64,000 bases of DNA from NCBI RefSeq assembly GCF_004801905.1, contig NZ_SSSN01000009.1, positions 124,001 to 188,000 of the forward strand, read 5' to 3'. The notes under the pieces are model-generated. The model ran no database searches. It had not been told where the DNA came from and was given only the letters and a program-made list of their open reading frames with translations. Made by a program: the position numbers and the translations under genes. Below, piece by piece: positions 41,784-51,419 of this stretch. This stretch comes from Orlajensenia flava (GTDB lineage: Bacteria; Actinomycetota; Actinomycetes; Actinomycetales; Microbacteriaceae). Within the stretch, counting starts at the first letter, position 1, and every line of letters starts with the position of its first letter.

Positions 41784-42563
41784 ATGACCGACGACACCAT
41801 CACGACCCTCGACTCGGGCGTGCGCCCGCGCCGTCACCCTGTTCGCACGACGCTCATCTGGATCGTCGCGGTGCTGCTCGTGATCGTCGTCGGATTCCTG
41901 ACCTGGACGCAGATCGTCATGCTCGGCGAACGCCCGGCGGCGCTCAAGGCGTGGCGGAATGACGCGATCGCCATCCGTTCGACCGATCACAGCATCGTGA
42001 TGACGCCGACGGATGGGGGTGACGGCAGCGGCCTGGTGTTCATCCCCGGCGCCAAGGTCGACCCCTACGCCTACCTCTACAAGCTCTCGGGCATCGCGGC
42101 TGGCGGCACGACGGTTGTCATCACCAAGCCCACCCTCAACCTCGCGTTCTTCGACACCCGGCCGTTGTCGACCTGGACCGCCGACGCCCCCGACGTGACC
42201 GACTGGTCCGTCGGCGGCCACTCGCTCGGCGGGGTGCGGGCGTGCATGCTCGCCGACGATCCGGCCGTGCGCGGCATCGTGCTGTTCGGCAGCTACTGCG
42301 CCAACGACCTGTCGAAGACCCGGCTCGGGGCGCTGAGCATCGGCGGGACCCACGACGGACTCTCCACGCCGGCGAAGATCAAAGATGCTGCGCCGCTGCT
42401 TCCGTCGAACGCCGTGTTCGTGGAGATCGCGGGGGCGAACCACGCGGCGTTCGGCGACTACGGCGTGCAGCCCGGTGACGGCGAGGCCACCATCACGTCA
42501 CGGCAGATGCGCGCCGACATCACGAAGGCCTGGTCGGCCTTCACGGGGGCCGATCGCGGCTGA
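41784..42563 (+). CDS. alpha/beta hydrolase with N-terminal membrane anchor
   Basis: A 259-residue protein. One hydrophobic helix (about residues 21-43, LIWIVAVLLVIVVGFLTW) should anchor it in the membrane with the rest outside. The alpha/beta hydrolase core shows GGHSLGGVRACML near residue 146, the nucleophile elbow G-x-S-x-G, and a late His in GANHAAFGDYG near 224; an acidic residue in GTHDGLSTP near 192 completes the triad. Its substrate is unknown. Relatives are annotated as alpha/beta hydrolases or carboxymethylenebutenolidase-like. Confidence 0.8.
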   Translation: MTDDTITTLDSGVRPRRHPVRTTLIWIVAVLLVIVVGFLTWTQIVMLGERPAALKAWRNDAIAIRSTDHSIVMTPTDGGDGSGLVFIPGAKVDPYAYLYKLSGIAAGGTTVVITKPTLNLAFFDTRPLSTWTADAPDVTDWSVGGHSLGGVRACMLADDPAVRGIVLFGSYCANDLSKTRLGALSIGGTHDGLSTPAKIKDAAPLLPSNAVFVEIAGANHAAFGDYGVQPGDGEATITSRQMRADITKAWSAFTGADRG

Positions 42564-42581
42564 CTCAGCCCCGCGCACGCC

Positions 42582-42959
42582 TCAGAAGACGAACAGCTGG
42601 CCCAGGACGATGGCCAGGATCACGAGCACCGCGACGGCACCGGCGAGGATGGAGAGCGCACGCCCCGAGAGCCGCGCGACACCGAAGCCGACGATGAACG
42701 GCAGCGCCAGCAGCAGGAGGGTGACGATCCACCAGAACGCCTGGTAGCCGCCGGTGGTGGCATCCGAGAGCCGCCCCGCGAACAGCTGCTTGGTGTCAGG
42801 GTGGGTCGCGAAGGCGAACGACGCCGACAGCGGCAGCGCGACGAACACCAGCACGACGAGCCCGGACAGCCAGCCCCAGGCGGTGGAGCGGTCGTCGGCG
42901 AGCAGGACGCCGTGGGTCTCGTGGTGGGTCTCGGTCGCGGCGCGGGACTTGTTGCTCAT
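42582..42959 (-). CDS. small membrane protein of unknown function
   Basis: A 125-residue protein with about three hydrophobic segments (near residues 30-50, 72-90 and 100-122) and a hydrophilic His-rich N-terminus (ETHHETHGVLL). No recognised family. ATG 42959 follows no strong binding site, but the frame's GC3 pattern and the clean helices support it; the longer frame to 43127 runs into the SRPBCC start. It is convergent with the alpha/beta hydrolase gene. Confidence 0.65.
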   Translation of the reverse strand: MSNKSRAATETHHETHGVLLADDRSTAWGWLSGLVVLVFVALPLSASFAFATHPDTKQLFAGRLSDATTGGYQAFWWIVTLLLLALPFIVGFGVARLSGRALSILAGAVAVLVILAIVLGQLFVF

Positions 42960-43048
42960 GGGCACACACTCTATGGCACGTCGGAAGCATGGCTGCGCAC
43001 CGGCCTCGGGCCTAGTGTGGGAGGCAGACGACTCACACGGAGGTGACC

Positions 43049-43555
43049 ATGTCAGCGCGACCGACGGGCCGACTCGTTCGGCGAGAAGACGGCCTGTACC
43101 TGCAGCTCGACCGCCTGTTCTCGGCAACGATCGACGACGTCTGGCGCAGCCTCACCAACCCCGAGGCGATGAGCCACTGGATCGGCACTTACACGGGCAA
43201 CCCGCGCACCGGTGCGGTCAAGGCGAAGCTTTCGCAGTCGCCGCACGCGGACTGGGAGTACGCGACGGTGATGGAGTGGGATCCACCGCATCGGCTCCAG
43301 TTCGACCTCGGCGACGGGGAGTTCCAACGCCGAGTGTTCTGTCATCTCTCCGAGGGCGGAGGGCACACGACCCTCACGATGGGACAGCGCCTGCACTCCC
43401 CCGTCGAGGCCGGCGTGGTCGGACCCACCCTCGACTTCTACCTCGACCGCCTCACGGCCTACCGCCACCACGAGCCGCTGCCGTCCTACGACGCGTACTT
43501 CTCGCCGTACTCGTTGTTCTATCGAGAGCTGATGGTTCCGCCGAAAAGCGCTTGA
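43049..43555 (+). CDS. SRPBCC (AHSA1-like) domain protein
   Basis: A 168-residue START/SRPBCC-fold protein. It opens with GLYLQLDRLFSATIDDVW (residues 13-30), contains TNPEAMSHWIGTYTG near 34 and ends in helices around RHHEPLPSYDAYFSPYS. Members of the AHSA1 group bind hydrophobic ligands or activate Hsp90 in eukaryotes; bacterial members are mostly of unknown role. ATG 43049 is 5 bases after CGGAGG. The following transporter gene starts 19 bases downstream, and the two may be cotranscribed. Confidence 0.8.
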   Translation: MSARPTGRLVRREDGLYLQLDRLFSATIDDVWRSLTNPEAMSHWIGTYTGNPRTGAVKAKLSQSPHADWEYATVMEWDPPHRLQFDLGDGEFQRRVFCHLSEGGGHTTLTMGQRLHSPVEAGVVGPTLDFYLDRLTAYRHHEPLPSYDAYFSPYSLFYRELMVPPKSA

Positions 43556-43573
43556 CGGCCCTAGGCTGACGCC

Positions 43574-44671
43574 GTGACCAACATCCGCCAGAGGGCCCAG
43601 CACTCGAAGCTCGTCGAGAGCGCGACGAGCGTGATGAGCGACCACCCCTTCCGTTGGGCCTTCATCGCCACTCTCGGCGTATTGGTCGCCTTGGGGCTGG
43701 CGTCGGCATTGGTCGGCCTCGGTTCCGTCATCTTCGCGGTGTTCGCCGCAATCTTCATCACGTTCGGACTCGACCCGCTCATCCGCTGGTTCCAGCGGCA
43801 CGGCATGAAGCGCGGCTGGGCGCTCGTCACCGTCATCCTGCTGTTCGTGGTCGTCGTCGTCGTTCTGCTGTCGGTGCTGCTGCCGCTCGTCATCGGACAG
43901 GCCAGCCAGTTCATCCAGCAGGTTCCCTCGATGTATCAGAAGCTGCAGCAGCAGGACTGGTTCAAGGCGGCTCAATCCGGATCGGGCGGCCTCCTCGGAA
44001 CGCTCTACGAGTGGGTCGTCACGACCATCTCGGATCCCTCGTTCTGGACAACGGTCGGCGGAGGAGCCGTGAAGGTCGGCGTTGCCATCATCAGCGGCAT
44101 CTCGAGCGGAATGTTCATCTTCATCCTCACGATCTATTTCATCGCGACCCTCGACTCGTCCAAGGCGGCCGTCTACTCGCTCGTCTCGGCGTCTCACCGC
44201 GAGTCGGTCACGGGCTACGCCGACCGCATCATGCAGAACATCGGCCGCTACTTGAGCGGCATGGTCGTGCTGGCATTCATCAACGCCGTGTTCAGCTTCA
44301 TCGTGCTGCTGATCGCGCAGGTTCCATTCGCCCTCGTCATCGCGGTGGCCGCGTTCTTCATCACCCTCATCCCGCTCATCGGAACGGTGCTCACGACCGC
44401 CGTCATGTCCGTGCTCGCGCTCCTGGTCTCGCCGTGGTCGGGCCTCTTCGTGCTCGTCGCGATGCTGGTCTACATGCAGGTCGAGGCCTACATCTTCACG
44501 CCGAAGGTGATGAGCAAGGCCGTTCAGGTGCCGGGCTCCATCGTGCTGATCGCCGCCCTGGCCGGCGGAACGCTCGGGGGGCTCCCCGGCGCCCTCGTGG
44601 CCATCCCGGTGGCGGCCGGCATCCTGCTGATCATCAAGGAAGTGGTCGTGCCTCGGAAGGCCGCCTCCTAA
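43574..44671 (+). CDS. AI-2E family transporter
   Basis: A 365-residue membrane protein of the AI-2E (autoinducer-2 exporter-like) family with about eight helices. Conserved parts include RRGHGM-type IRWFQRHGMKRGWALV near residue 73, a long soluble loop near 115-150, and ITLIPLIGTVLTTA near 258 with VEAYIFTPKVMSKAVQVP near 299. Members are secondary transporters; only a few are known to export AI-2, others move sodium or antibiotics. No luxS is present in the window, so an AI-2 role is unproven. GTG start. Confidence 0.85.
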   Translation: MTNIRQRAQHSKLVESATSVMSDHPFRWAFIATLGVLVALGLASALVGLGSVIFAVFAAIFITFGLDPLIRWFQRHGMKRGWALVTVILLFVVVVVVLLSVLLPLVIGQASQFIQQVPSMYQKLQQQDWFKAAQSGSGGLLGTLYEWVVTTISDPSFWTTVGGGAVKVGVAIISGISSGMFIFILTIYFIATLDSSKAAVYSLVSASHRESVTGYADRIMQNIGRYLSGMVVLAFINAVFSFIVLLIAQVPFALVIAVAAFFITLIPLIGTVLTTAVMSVLALLVSPWSGLFVLVAMLVYMQVEAYIFTPKVMSKAVQVPGSIVLIAALAGGTLGGLPGALVAIPVAAGILLIIKEVVVPRKAAS

Positions 44672-44692
44672 CGACCCTCGCCATCGCCGGGG

Positions 44693-45256
44693 TCACTCCC
44701 AGACGGATGGCGCCTCGGCCCGCGTCGCCGGAAGGGCGACTCCCGCCCCCCAGTCGAGCAGCCGCTGCGGCACGACCACGTCGGAGGGCACCTCGCCGAG
44801 CATGGTGATGAGCTCGGAGACGGGAACGGTGCCGCCGCTGCGACGCAGGAAGCGCGCGCGGATGTACGCCTTCGCGTAGATCTCGGCTCCGCCATCCGCG
44901 CCTGGTCGGGTGAAGCGCTGCTCCATGTAGACGGCCTTGTCGTCGAAGCCGAGCAGTCGCGACTCGATGCTGAAGCGCTGCCACAGCGTGAGCGACTTGC
45001 GGAAGCTGATGGTCTCGGAGACCACCACCGGGTACCACTCGTTGTCCTGCATGATCTTCCACGCGCCCGTGCGCTTGAGCATGTCGAAGCGGGCGACGTC
45101 CATGATCGAGAGGTAGACGCCGTTGTTCATGTGCTTGAGGATGTCGAGGTCGGTCGGCAGTGTGATGAAGTTCGTGCGCGCCACGTCGTAGTGACCGAGC
45201 CGGCGGCCGAAGCGGGAGAGCCAGAAGTGGAGGACGGTCCGGAAGTACATGTGCAC
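44693..45256 (-). CDS. thioesterase-like (hot-dog, 4HBT family) protein
   Basis: A 187-residue hot-dog-fold protein. The motif TDLDILKHMNNGVYLSIMDVARFD near residue 37 (split here: TDLDILKHMNNG, then VYLSIMDVARFD) is the catalytic region of acyl-CoA thioesterases of the THEM/4HBT type, followed by ETISFRKSL and FLRRSG. It would release acids from CoA thioesters. Start at 45256 with an in-frame second ATG at 45250. Single gene. Confidence 0.8.
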   Translation of the reverse strand: MHMYFRTVLHFWLSRFGRRLGHYDVARTNFITLPTDLDILKHMNNGVYLSIMDVARFDMLKRTGAWKIMQDNEWYPVVVSETISFRKSLTLWQRFSIESRLLGFDDKAVYMEQRFTRPGADGGAEIYAKAYIRARFLRRSGGTVPVSELITMLGEVPSDVVVPQRLLDWGAGVALPATRAEAPSVWE

Positions 45257-45376
45257 GATCGCACGCTACCCCCGCCGTCGACGGTCGTCATGTGCGCTGT
45301 GACGTGGCCACAGCTTCCGTCGCCCGGTGGCGGTCGACGTTGCCGGAACCCACAGGATGCCGACGACGAGTATCGA

Positions 45377-46492
45377 CTACTCCGGAACCGCGCGCCGCTC
45401 GATGCCGTTGTAGACGCTCAGGGGGCGGATGAGGGCGTTGCTCGCGAGCTGTTCCATGATGTGCGCGGTCCACCCCGTGACGCGCGCGGCCACGAAGATG
45501 GGCGTGAACGTCTCGGTGTCGAAACCCATCACGTGGTAGGTCGGGCCGGCCGGGTAGTCGAGGTTGGGCTTGATGTTCTTCTGCTCGCCCATCGCCTTCT
45601 CCATGCGCTCGTACATCTCCAGGAGGTCGGGCCGGTCGTAGTGGTCGAGCATCCGTTCCATGGCGGCGCGCATGGTGGGCACGCGGGAATCGCCGTTCTT
45701 GTAGACCCGGTGGCCGAAGCCCATGATCTTGGCCTTGCGAGCGAGCGCGTCGTCGAGCCATTCCTCGACCTTGTCGGGCGTGCCGATCTGGCCGAAGGTC
45801 TCCATGACGGCCTCGTTCGCTCCGCCGTGCAGCGGTCCCTTGAGCGCACCGATCGCCCCGACGACGGAGGAGTGCAGGTCGCTCAGGGTCGATGCGATGA
45901 CACGTGCGGTGAACGTCGAGGCGTTGAACGAGTGCTCGGCGTAGAGCACCATGCTCACCCGGAAAGCGTCGACCACCTCGGGGTTGGCCTCCTCGCCGAA
46001 CGTCATGTAGAGGAAGTTCTGCGGATAGTCGAGGTCGTCGCGCGGCTCGATGAGCGGCAGGCCGTGGCGGCGGCGCTGGTCGTACGCCACGATCGCCGGG
46101 ATCTGCGCGAACAGGTGCTTGGCCTTGCGCAGGTTCTGCTCGGGATCGTTGTCCTCGGCATCGGGGTCGTTCGCCCCGATGACGCTGACGGCCGTGCGGA
46201 CGACATCCATGGGGTGGCTCGTCATCGGGAGGTCGTCGATGGCGCGGCGCACGTTCGGCGCGAGAGCCCGGGCGCTCCGTTCGGTCTCGACGAGGCCGTC
46301 GAGCTGCTCGGGCGTGGGGAGCTCGCCGTACCACAGGAGCCAGGCGACCTCCTCGACGCTCTTCGTGGCGGCGAGGTCCTGCACGGGGTATCCGCGGTAG
46401 AGCAGCGAGTTGCTCTCGGGATCCACCTTGGAGACGGCGGTGTAGTCGACGGGAACGCCCGCCAGGCCCTTGTAGATCTCGCGCTCTTCCAT
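45377..46492 (-). CDS. prpC: 2-methylcitrate synthase/citrate synthase
   Basis: A 371-residue citrate-synthase-family enzyme of the 2-methylcitrate type. It shows YRGYPVQDLA near residue 32, HSFNASTFTARV near 193, GPLHGGANEAV near 220, with a catalytic His, GFGHRVYKNGD near 260 and RVTGWTAHIMEQ near 336. It condenses propionyl-CoA with oxaloacetate. ATG 46492 follows GAAGGAGACG. It is the last gene of the prp operon, 230 bases from prpB. That gap holds GC-rich sequence with no feature I can name. Confidence 0.9.
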   Translation of the reverse strand: MEEREIYKGLAGVPVDYTAVSKVDPESNSLLYRGYPVQDLAATKSVEEVAWLLWYGELPTPEQLDGLVETERSARALAPNVRRAIDDLPMTSHPMDVVRTAVSVIGANDPDAEDNDPEQNLRKAKHLFAQIPAIVAYDQRRRHGLPLIEPRDDLDYPQNFLYMTFGEEANPEVVDAFRVSMVLYAEHSFNASTFTARVIASTLSDLHSSVVGAIGALKGPLHGGANEAVMETFGQIGTPDKVEEWLDDALARKAKIMGFGHRVYKNGDSRVPTMRAAMERMLDHYDRPDLLEMYERMEKAMGEQKNIKPNLDYPAGPTYHVMGFDTETFTPIFVAARVTGWTAHIMEQLASNALIRPLSVYNGIERRAVPE

Positions 46493-46722
46493 CCACGTCT
46501 CCTTCGTCTGCGATGCGGGTCTCACACTACCGACCGCGGTGGGCCATCCGCTCTGCGCAGCCGCCTCGTGGTGTGACAACTGCTCGCGCGGCCGCCCTGC
46601 GCCACTTCTGCGGGGTCCGCGCCCATCGACGTGGCGCGGAAGCCGGCCAAGTGGCGCGGGGGGCGGTGTTCCGGGGCGGGCTGGAGGGGAGGCACGCGTG
46701 GCGCTGGGGGCGCGGGGTGGGG

Positions 46723-47622
46723 TCAGCGGGCGACGGTGAAGTTGAAGATGGAGGTGTCGAAGTGGTTGTAGCCCTCGTAGTCGATGAGCTCGTACAGCTC
46801 GGAGCGGTGCTGCATCTCGCCGAGCTTGCCGGTGAACGACCCGGCATCCGTCAGCTCGTCGAGGCCGCGCATGGCCGCGCCCATCGCGAGCCGTAGCAGG
46901 GAGACCGGCCAGATGACGAGGTTCATGCCGACGTCGGCGAGCTGCTGCACGGTGAACAGGTCGCTCTTGCCGAACTCGGTCATGTTGGCGAGGAGCGGCA
47001 CGTCGACGGCCCCGCGCACCGCCGCGAATTCGTCGAGGTCGGCCATCGCTTCGGGGAAGATGGCGTCGGCGCCGGCGTCGACGAGGGCCTTGGCACGGTC
47101 GATGGCTGCGTCGAGGCCGTCGACGGCGCGGATGTCGGTGCGCGCCATGATGAGGAAGTTGGGGTCGCGCCGCGCGTCAACGGCCGCACGGATGCGCTGG
47201 AGCGCGGTGCCCTGATCGACGACCTGCTTGCCGTCGAGGTGCCCGCAGCGCTTGGGGTTGACCTGGTCCTCGATGTGCAGGCCGGCGAGACCCGCGTCCT
47301 CCATCTCCTGCACAGAGCGCGCGACGTTCATCGGCTCGCCGAACCCGGTGTCGGCGTCGACGATGGCGGGCAACTCGGTCATGCGGGCGATCTGCTTGGC
47401 ACGGCCGGCGACCTCGGTGAGCGTCGTGAGTCCGATGTCGGGCAGACCCAGGTCGGCCGAGAGCACGGCGCCGGAGATGTAGACCCCGTCGAAGCCCTTC
47501 TGCTCGATGAGCCGGGCACTCAGCGGATTGAACGCGCCGGGAAAGCGGAGCAGCTCACCGGATGCGAGAGCCGCGCGGAAATCGGCGCGCTTGTCGGCCG
47601 GGGTCTTCTGGGCGTAGAGCAT
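46723..47622 (-). CDS. prpB: methylisocitrate lyase
   Basis: A 299-residue isocitrate-lyase-family enzyme. The active-site motif KRCGHLDGK is near residue 126, VDADTGFGE near 88 binds the metal, and AIFPEAM near 186 follows. It cleaves 2-methylisocitrate to pyruvate and succinate, the final step of propionate breakdown. It sits between a GNAT gene and prpC on the minus strand. Confidence 0.92.
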   Translation of the reverse strand: MLYAQKTPADKRADFRAALASGELLRFPGAFNPLSARLIEQKGFDGVYISGAVLSADLGLPDIGLTTLTEVAGRAKQIARMTELPAIVDADTGFGEPMNVARSVQEMEDAGLAGLHIEDQVNPKRCGHLDGKQVVDQGTALQRIRAAVDARRDPNFLIMARTDIRAVDGLDAAIDRAKALVDAGADAIFPEAMADLDEFAAVRGAVDVPLLANMTEFGKSDLFTVQQLADVGMNLVIWPVSLLRLAMGAAMRGLDELTDAGSFTGKLGEMQHRSELYELIDYEGYNHFDTSIFNFTVAR

Positions 47623-47700
47623 GCATCCAGCCTAGAACCGCCGACCCATCGCATCCGTCGTCGGAATCGCTGCTGGCTCGGGTCGGCGCAGGAGAAGGCC

Positions 47701-48504
47701 TTATCGCTTCCAGAGGTAGGGGGTGGTCGAGGACACGGCGATCAGACCGGCCTGCTCCAGGATCGGGCGCGAGTACTCCGTCGAGTCGCTGTGGATCAGG
47801 GTCTTGCCCAACGCGATGGCCGCGCGCGCCCGGGCCGCCGTGAGGGCGCGATAGATTCCCCGGCCGCGCCACTCGCTGCGGGTGGCGCCGCCCCAGATGC
47901 CAGCGAAGTCGGTGTTCGCCACCGGCTCGAGGCGTCCGGCGGTCACGATCTCGCCGTTGGCCTCGGCGATCCACAACTGCATGCCGTCATCCAGCGAGAG
48001 CCGGTGGAGCAGGGCATCCGCCGGTGCATCCGAGACGGGGTCGCCGAACACCTCGTCCTGCATCGCTGCCATGGCGCGGACGTCGTGCTCCTCCGTCACG
48101 CGGCGCAGGCGGACGCCGGGGGGCAGGGCGACATCGACCGCGAGCGCCCGCGCCTCGCCGACCATGATCGACTCCCTCTCGTCGGGGACGAAACCGTTCT
48201 GCAGGAGGGCCTCGTGCAGTCCCGGCGCATGGTCGTGCCCTCGGGTCTTCCACTCCACCCGGGTGATCGCGGTATCCGTCGCGAAGTGCGCGAGACCATC
48301 GCGCACGAGCCGAGCGACATCGCCCGCGTCCACGTCGCCCAGCCCACGGTAGGTGATGAACCCGCGTCCGCCGCGAAAGGTGACGAGACGCAGCGGACCC
48401 AGCCGGGTGACGGCGATGGCGCTCGGCGTCTCGGCATCCGTGCGCAACTGCTCGTCGTACGCGGCCAGCAGCCGGGCGCGCGTCGCGGTGTCGTCACCAA
48501 CCAC
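47701..48504 (-). CDS. GNAT family N-acetyltransferase
   Basis: A 267-residue GNAT protein. The C-terminal acetyltransferase domain has the acetyl-CoA pyrophosphate motif region WRGRGIYRALTAARARA near residue 213, and the N-terminal half may be a second, degenerate GNAT-like module. It lies inside the prp operon between prpD (10 bases upstream) and prpB (78 bases downstream). Some GNATs acetylate acyl-CoA synthetases in propionate metabolism, which makes a regulatory role possible. GTG start. Substrate unknown. Confidence 0.8.
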   Translation of the reverse strand: MVGDDTATRARLLAAYDEQLRTDAETPSAIAVTRLGPLRLVTFRGGRGFITYRGLGDVDAGDVARLVRDGLAHFATDTAITRVEWKTRGHDHAPGLHEALLQNGFVPDERESIMVGEARALAVDVALPPGVRLRRVTEEHDVRAMAAMQDEVFGDPVSDAPADALLHRLSLDDGMQLWIAEANGEIVTAGRLEPVANTDFAGIWGGATRSEWRGRGIYRALTAARARAAIALGKTLIHSDSTEYSRPILEQAGLIAVSSTTPYLWKR

Positions 48505-48513
48505 GAGGCCGCC

Positions 48514-50052
48514 TCAGAAGATGCCGGTCGGGTTCTCCACGGAGGAGAGCACGCCGGGGGCCGCGGTGATGGTCAGGCCCACGAGCTCGTCGGAGCCCAG
48601 CTCCGGCAGGCGCTCGACGAGGGTCAGGAATCGCTCGATCTCGGACTCGTCGAGCACGAACTCGGCGAGCGAGCGGAACTTCGCCGCGTACTCGGCGCGA
48701 CCGAACGGCCGGGCGCCGAGCGGATGCGCATCCGCCACCGCGATCTCCTCGCTGATGGTTCCGCCGTCGGCCAGCACGATCTCGACGCGGCCGCCGAACG
48801 CCTTCTCGGCCATGTCGAGGGAGTGGTAGCGGCGCGTCCACTCCTCGTCCTGGACGGTGGTGATCTTCTTCCACAGCTCGACGGTGTCGGGCCGGGCGGC
48901 GCGCTCGGGCCGGTACGAGTCGACGTGGTGCCAGCGACCGTCCTGCAGGGCGACGGCGAAGATGTACGGGATGGAGTGGTCGAGGGTCTCGCGCGACGCC
49001 GTCGGGTCGTACTTCTGCGGGTCGTTCGCGCCGGATCCGATCACGAAGTGGGTGTGGTGAGACGTGTGGAGCACGATGCGCTCGACGCGATCGGGGTCGT
49101 CGAGGATGAGCGGGTACTCGTCGTGGAGCTTGCGGGCGAGGTCGATCCAAGCCTGCGCTTGATACTCGGCGGAGTGCTCCTTGGTGTAGCTGTCGAGGAT
49201 GGCGCGCTTGGCCTCGCCGGCGGACGGGAGCGAGACGTCGTACCGCGCATCCTTGCCGTCGAGCAGCCAGGCGATGACGCCGTCCTCGCCCTCGTAGATG
49301 GGAGAGGGGCTGGTCTCTCCGCGCATCGCCCGGTCGACGGCCTCGACCGCGATCTTGCCGGCGAAGGCGGGAGCGTGCGCCTTCCAGGTCGAGATCTCGC
49401 CCTTGCGCGACTGCCGCGTGGCCGTGGTGGTGTGCAACGCCTGCCCGATGGCCTGGTAGACGGTGGCCTGGTCGAGTCCCAGGAGAGTGCCGATTCCGGC
49501 GGCGGCGGATGGGCCGAGGTGGGCGACGTGGTCGATCTTGTGGGCGTGCAGGCTGATGGCCTTCGCGAGGTCGATCTGCACCTCGTAGCCGGTCGCGATG
49601 CCGCGCACGATATCCCGGCCGGTGAGCCCGCGGGCGTCGGCGAGGTGCTGCGCGACGGCGACGACCGGAGGGATGTTGTCGCCCGGGTGCGAGTACTCCG
49701 CCGCGAGGAAGGTGTCGTGGTAGTCGAGCTCGCGCACGGCCACCCCGTTCGCCCACGCCGCCCACTCGGGAGAGGTGCGGCGACCGCCATCCGCCCCGAA
49801 GACGGTGGCACCTTGGCCGGCGATAGAGACCGGATGCGCCAGCGCCTGCGACCGGGCCGACGTGACAGGCGGTCGCAGGAGGGACGCGGCGGCGACGGCG
49901 GCGTTGTCGATGACGCGGTTGATCACCATCTCGGTGACCTCGTCGCTCACCTCGACGTCGTCGACCGCCACACCGGCGAGCTTCCAGGCCAGCTGATCCT
50001 CGCGGGCCAGGTTCTCATCACTGCGGTGCACGCGTACGGAGAGTTCATCCAC
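48514..50052 (-). CDS. prpD: MmgE/PrpD family 2-methylcitrate dehydratase
   Basis: A 512-residue MmgE/PrpD protein. It shows [20 protein letters not shown] near residue 85, [20 protein letters not shown] near 115 and [12 protein letters not shown]-type sequence near 145, all in the helical domain typical of bacterial PrpD. It dehydrates 2-methylcitrate to 2-methyl-cis-aconitate (iron-independent). First gene of the operon, with a GTG start at 50052. Length is normal (about 500). Confidence 0.88.
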   Translation of the reverse strand: MDELSVRVHRSDENLAREDQLAWKLAGVAVDDVEVSDEVTEMVINRVIDNAAVAAASLLRPPVTSARSQALAHPVSIAGQGATVFGADGGRRTSPEWAAWANGVAVRELDYHDTFLAAEYSHPGDNIPPVVAVAQHLADARGLTGRDIVRGIATGYEVQIDLAKAISLHAHKIDHVAHLGPSAAAGIGTLLGLDQATVYQAIGQALHTTTATRQSRKGEISTWKAHAPAFAGKIAVEAVDRAMRGETSPSPIYEGEDGVIAWLLDGKDARYDVSLPSAGEAKRAILDSYTKEHSAEYQAQAWIDLARKLHDEYPLILDDPDRVERIVLHTSHHTHFVIGSGANDPQKYDPTASRETLDHSIPYIFAVALQDGRWHHVDSYRPERAARPDTVELWKKITTVQDEEWTRRYHSLDMAEKAFGGRVEIVLADGGTISEEIAVADAHPLGARPFGRAEYAAKFRSLAEFVLDESEIERFLTLVERLPELGSDELVGLTITAAPGVLSSVENPTGIF

Positions 50053-50151
50053 GCGTCAACGGTACCTGAGCCCTCCGCCCGCGGGCGGGAGCGGCTCGAC
50101 CCGCTCGCGCCCGCATCCGTGCGCGCGGTCGTGGGCTGGGCACTCGTTGCT

Positions 50152-50302
50152 CATCGGTTGGGCACTCGTTGTCGCCCGAAGCGCCCGGCGCGCGCACCTA
50201 CTGCCCAACGGTTGGTCGGACGGCCAGACGGGCCTCATCGGCTGGGCACTTGTTGTTGCCCGAAGCGCCCTGCGCGCGCATCTACTGCCCAACGTTGGTC
50301 GG
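50152..50302. repeat. duplicated hairpin unit upstream of prpD
   Basis: Two near-identical copies of about 67 bases lie at 50152-50220 and 50236-50302. Each starts CATCGGYTGGGCACTYGTTG and ends CTACTGCCCAAC(G)GTTGGTCGG. Within each, GTTGGGCA/CTGGGCA and TGCCCAAC can pair, giving a hairpin. A third fragment precedes at 50134-50151. The units lie in the gap (50053-50328) between prpD and the enoyl-CoA hydratase-like gene. Confidence 0.8.
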
Positions 50303-50328
50303 CCGGACCGGCGAGGGGCGTTCGCGGG

Positions 50329-51360
50329 TCAGAACACCGAGTCCGGCAGCTCGTTGCCGAGGGCGAGCTCGGCGGCATCCGGAATGAGCGGCATCCACTG
50401 CGGGGCACGGTCCTTGTCGATGACCTGCGCGCGGATGCCCTCCCGCAGGTCGGGTTGCTCGATGAGCCACGCGGAGGTGCGGTACTCCAGCTCCAGCGCG
50501 GCCTCGAGGCTGCCGGATGCGCGAGCCGCCCGCACCCCGGCGAGCGTGACGGCGAGCGCGGTCGGCGACAGCGCGGCGAGTTCGTCCGCTGCGGCATGCG
50601 CCTGCTCGTCGTCGCGTCCGCGGAGGCGGTCGATGATCTCGGGCACGGTGTCGGCCGAGTAGCACGCGTCGATCCACGCTCGGTCGGCTGCCAGCCGCGA
50701 CACCGGCGGCGTCTCGTCGAACAACAGCACCACCTCGGCGGCCGAGCCCGGGTCGGCCCGTTCGGCGAGCGCCTCGCGGAGGTGGGGCATCCGCTCGTCG
50801 TCGACGAGGTAGTCGGCGAATCCCGCCTCGATGGCGTCCGCGGCTGACATGGTCACCGCATTCAGCCCCAGATACTCACCGAGCCGGCCGGGCGCGCGGC
50901 CCAGCAGCCAGGTTCCGCCGACGTCGGGGGCGAATCCGATGCGGGTCTCGGGCATGGCCAGTCTCGAGCTGTCGGTGACCACACGGATGGACGCGTGCCC
51001 GGCGACGCCGATGCCGCCCCCCATCGTGATGCCGGTCATCAGCGCGACGACGGGCTTCGGGTAGCGGGCGATGAGCGCGTTGAGGCGGTACTCGTCGCGG
51101 AAGAACACGCGCGAATCGACGTTGCGGCCCGCGCTCGCGTTCTCCCACAGGGCACGGATGTCGCCGCCCGCACAGAACCCTCGGTCGCCCGCGCCGTCGA
51201 GGACGACGAGCGAGACCTCGCTGTGCGAGCGCCACTCCTGGAGGGTCTCCGTGATGAGCGTGATCATGCCGTAGGTCAGCGCGTTGATGGCGCGTGGTCG
51301 GTTGAGCGTGATGCGTCCGACGCCGTCGGCGACGTCAGTGAGGATCTCGGCATCGGTCAT
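50329..51360 (-). CDS. enoyl-CoA hydratase/isomerase family, probable 3-hydroxyisobutyryl-CoA hydrolase
   Basis: A 343-residue crotonase-fold protein. The oxyanion-hole region GAGDRGFCAGGDIRALWENA near residue 60 is typical of 3-hydroxyisobutyryl-CoA hydrolases of valine breakdown, and the longer C-terminal helical region (about 260-343) fits that type rather than a simple enoyl-CoA hydratase. Valine degradation yields propionyl-CoA, the substrate chain for the adjacent prp operon on the same strand. ATG 51360, or GTG 51369, is the start. Confidence 0.84.
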   Translation of the reverse strand: MTDAEILTDVADGVGRITLNRPRAINALTYGMITLITETLQEWRSHSEVSLVVLDGAGDRGFCAGGDIRALWENASAGRNVDSRVFFRDEYRLNALIARYPKPVVALMTGITMGGGIGVAGHASIRVVTDSSRLAMPETRIGFAPDVGGTWLLGRAPGRLGEYLGLNAVTMSAADAIEAGFADYLVDDERMPHLREALAERADPGSAAEVVLLFDETPPVSRLAADRAWIDACYSADTVPEIIDRLRGRDDEQAHAAADELAALSPTALAVTLAGVRAARASGSLEAALELEYRTSAWLIEQPDLREGIRAQVIDKDRAPQWMPLIPDAAELALGNELPDSVF

Positions 51361-51419
51361 GCCTGCCACGCTAGCCGCTGCGCCGGGAGCGGTCGTGACG
51401 GCGGGATGGATGTGGTCGC

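Noticed and set aside
43574-44671. Quorum-sensing AI-2 exporter
   Set aside because: The family name alone does not show an AI-2 role, and there is no luxS in the window; kept as family name only.
47239-50847. Plus-strand open frame of 1202 codons
   Set aside because: It is antisense to prpB, the GNAT gene, prpD and the hydrolase. The encoded text is rich in R, G, H and D without domains, and it arises from the high GC content.
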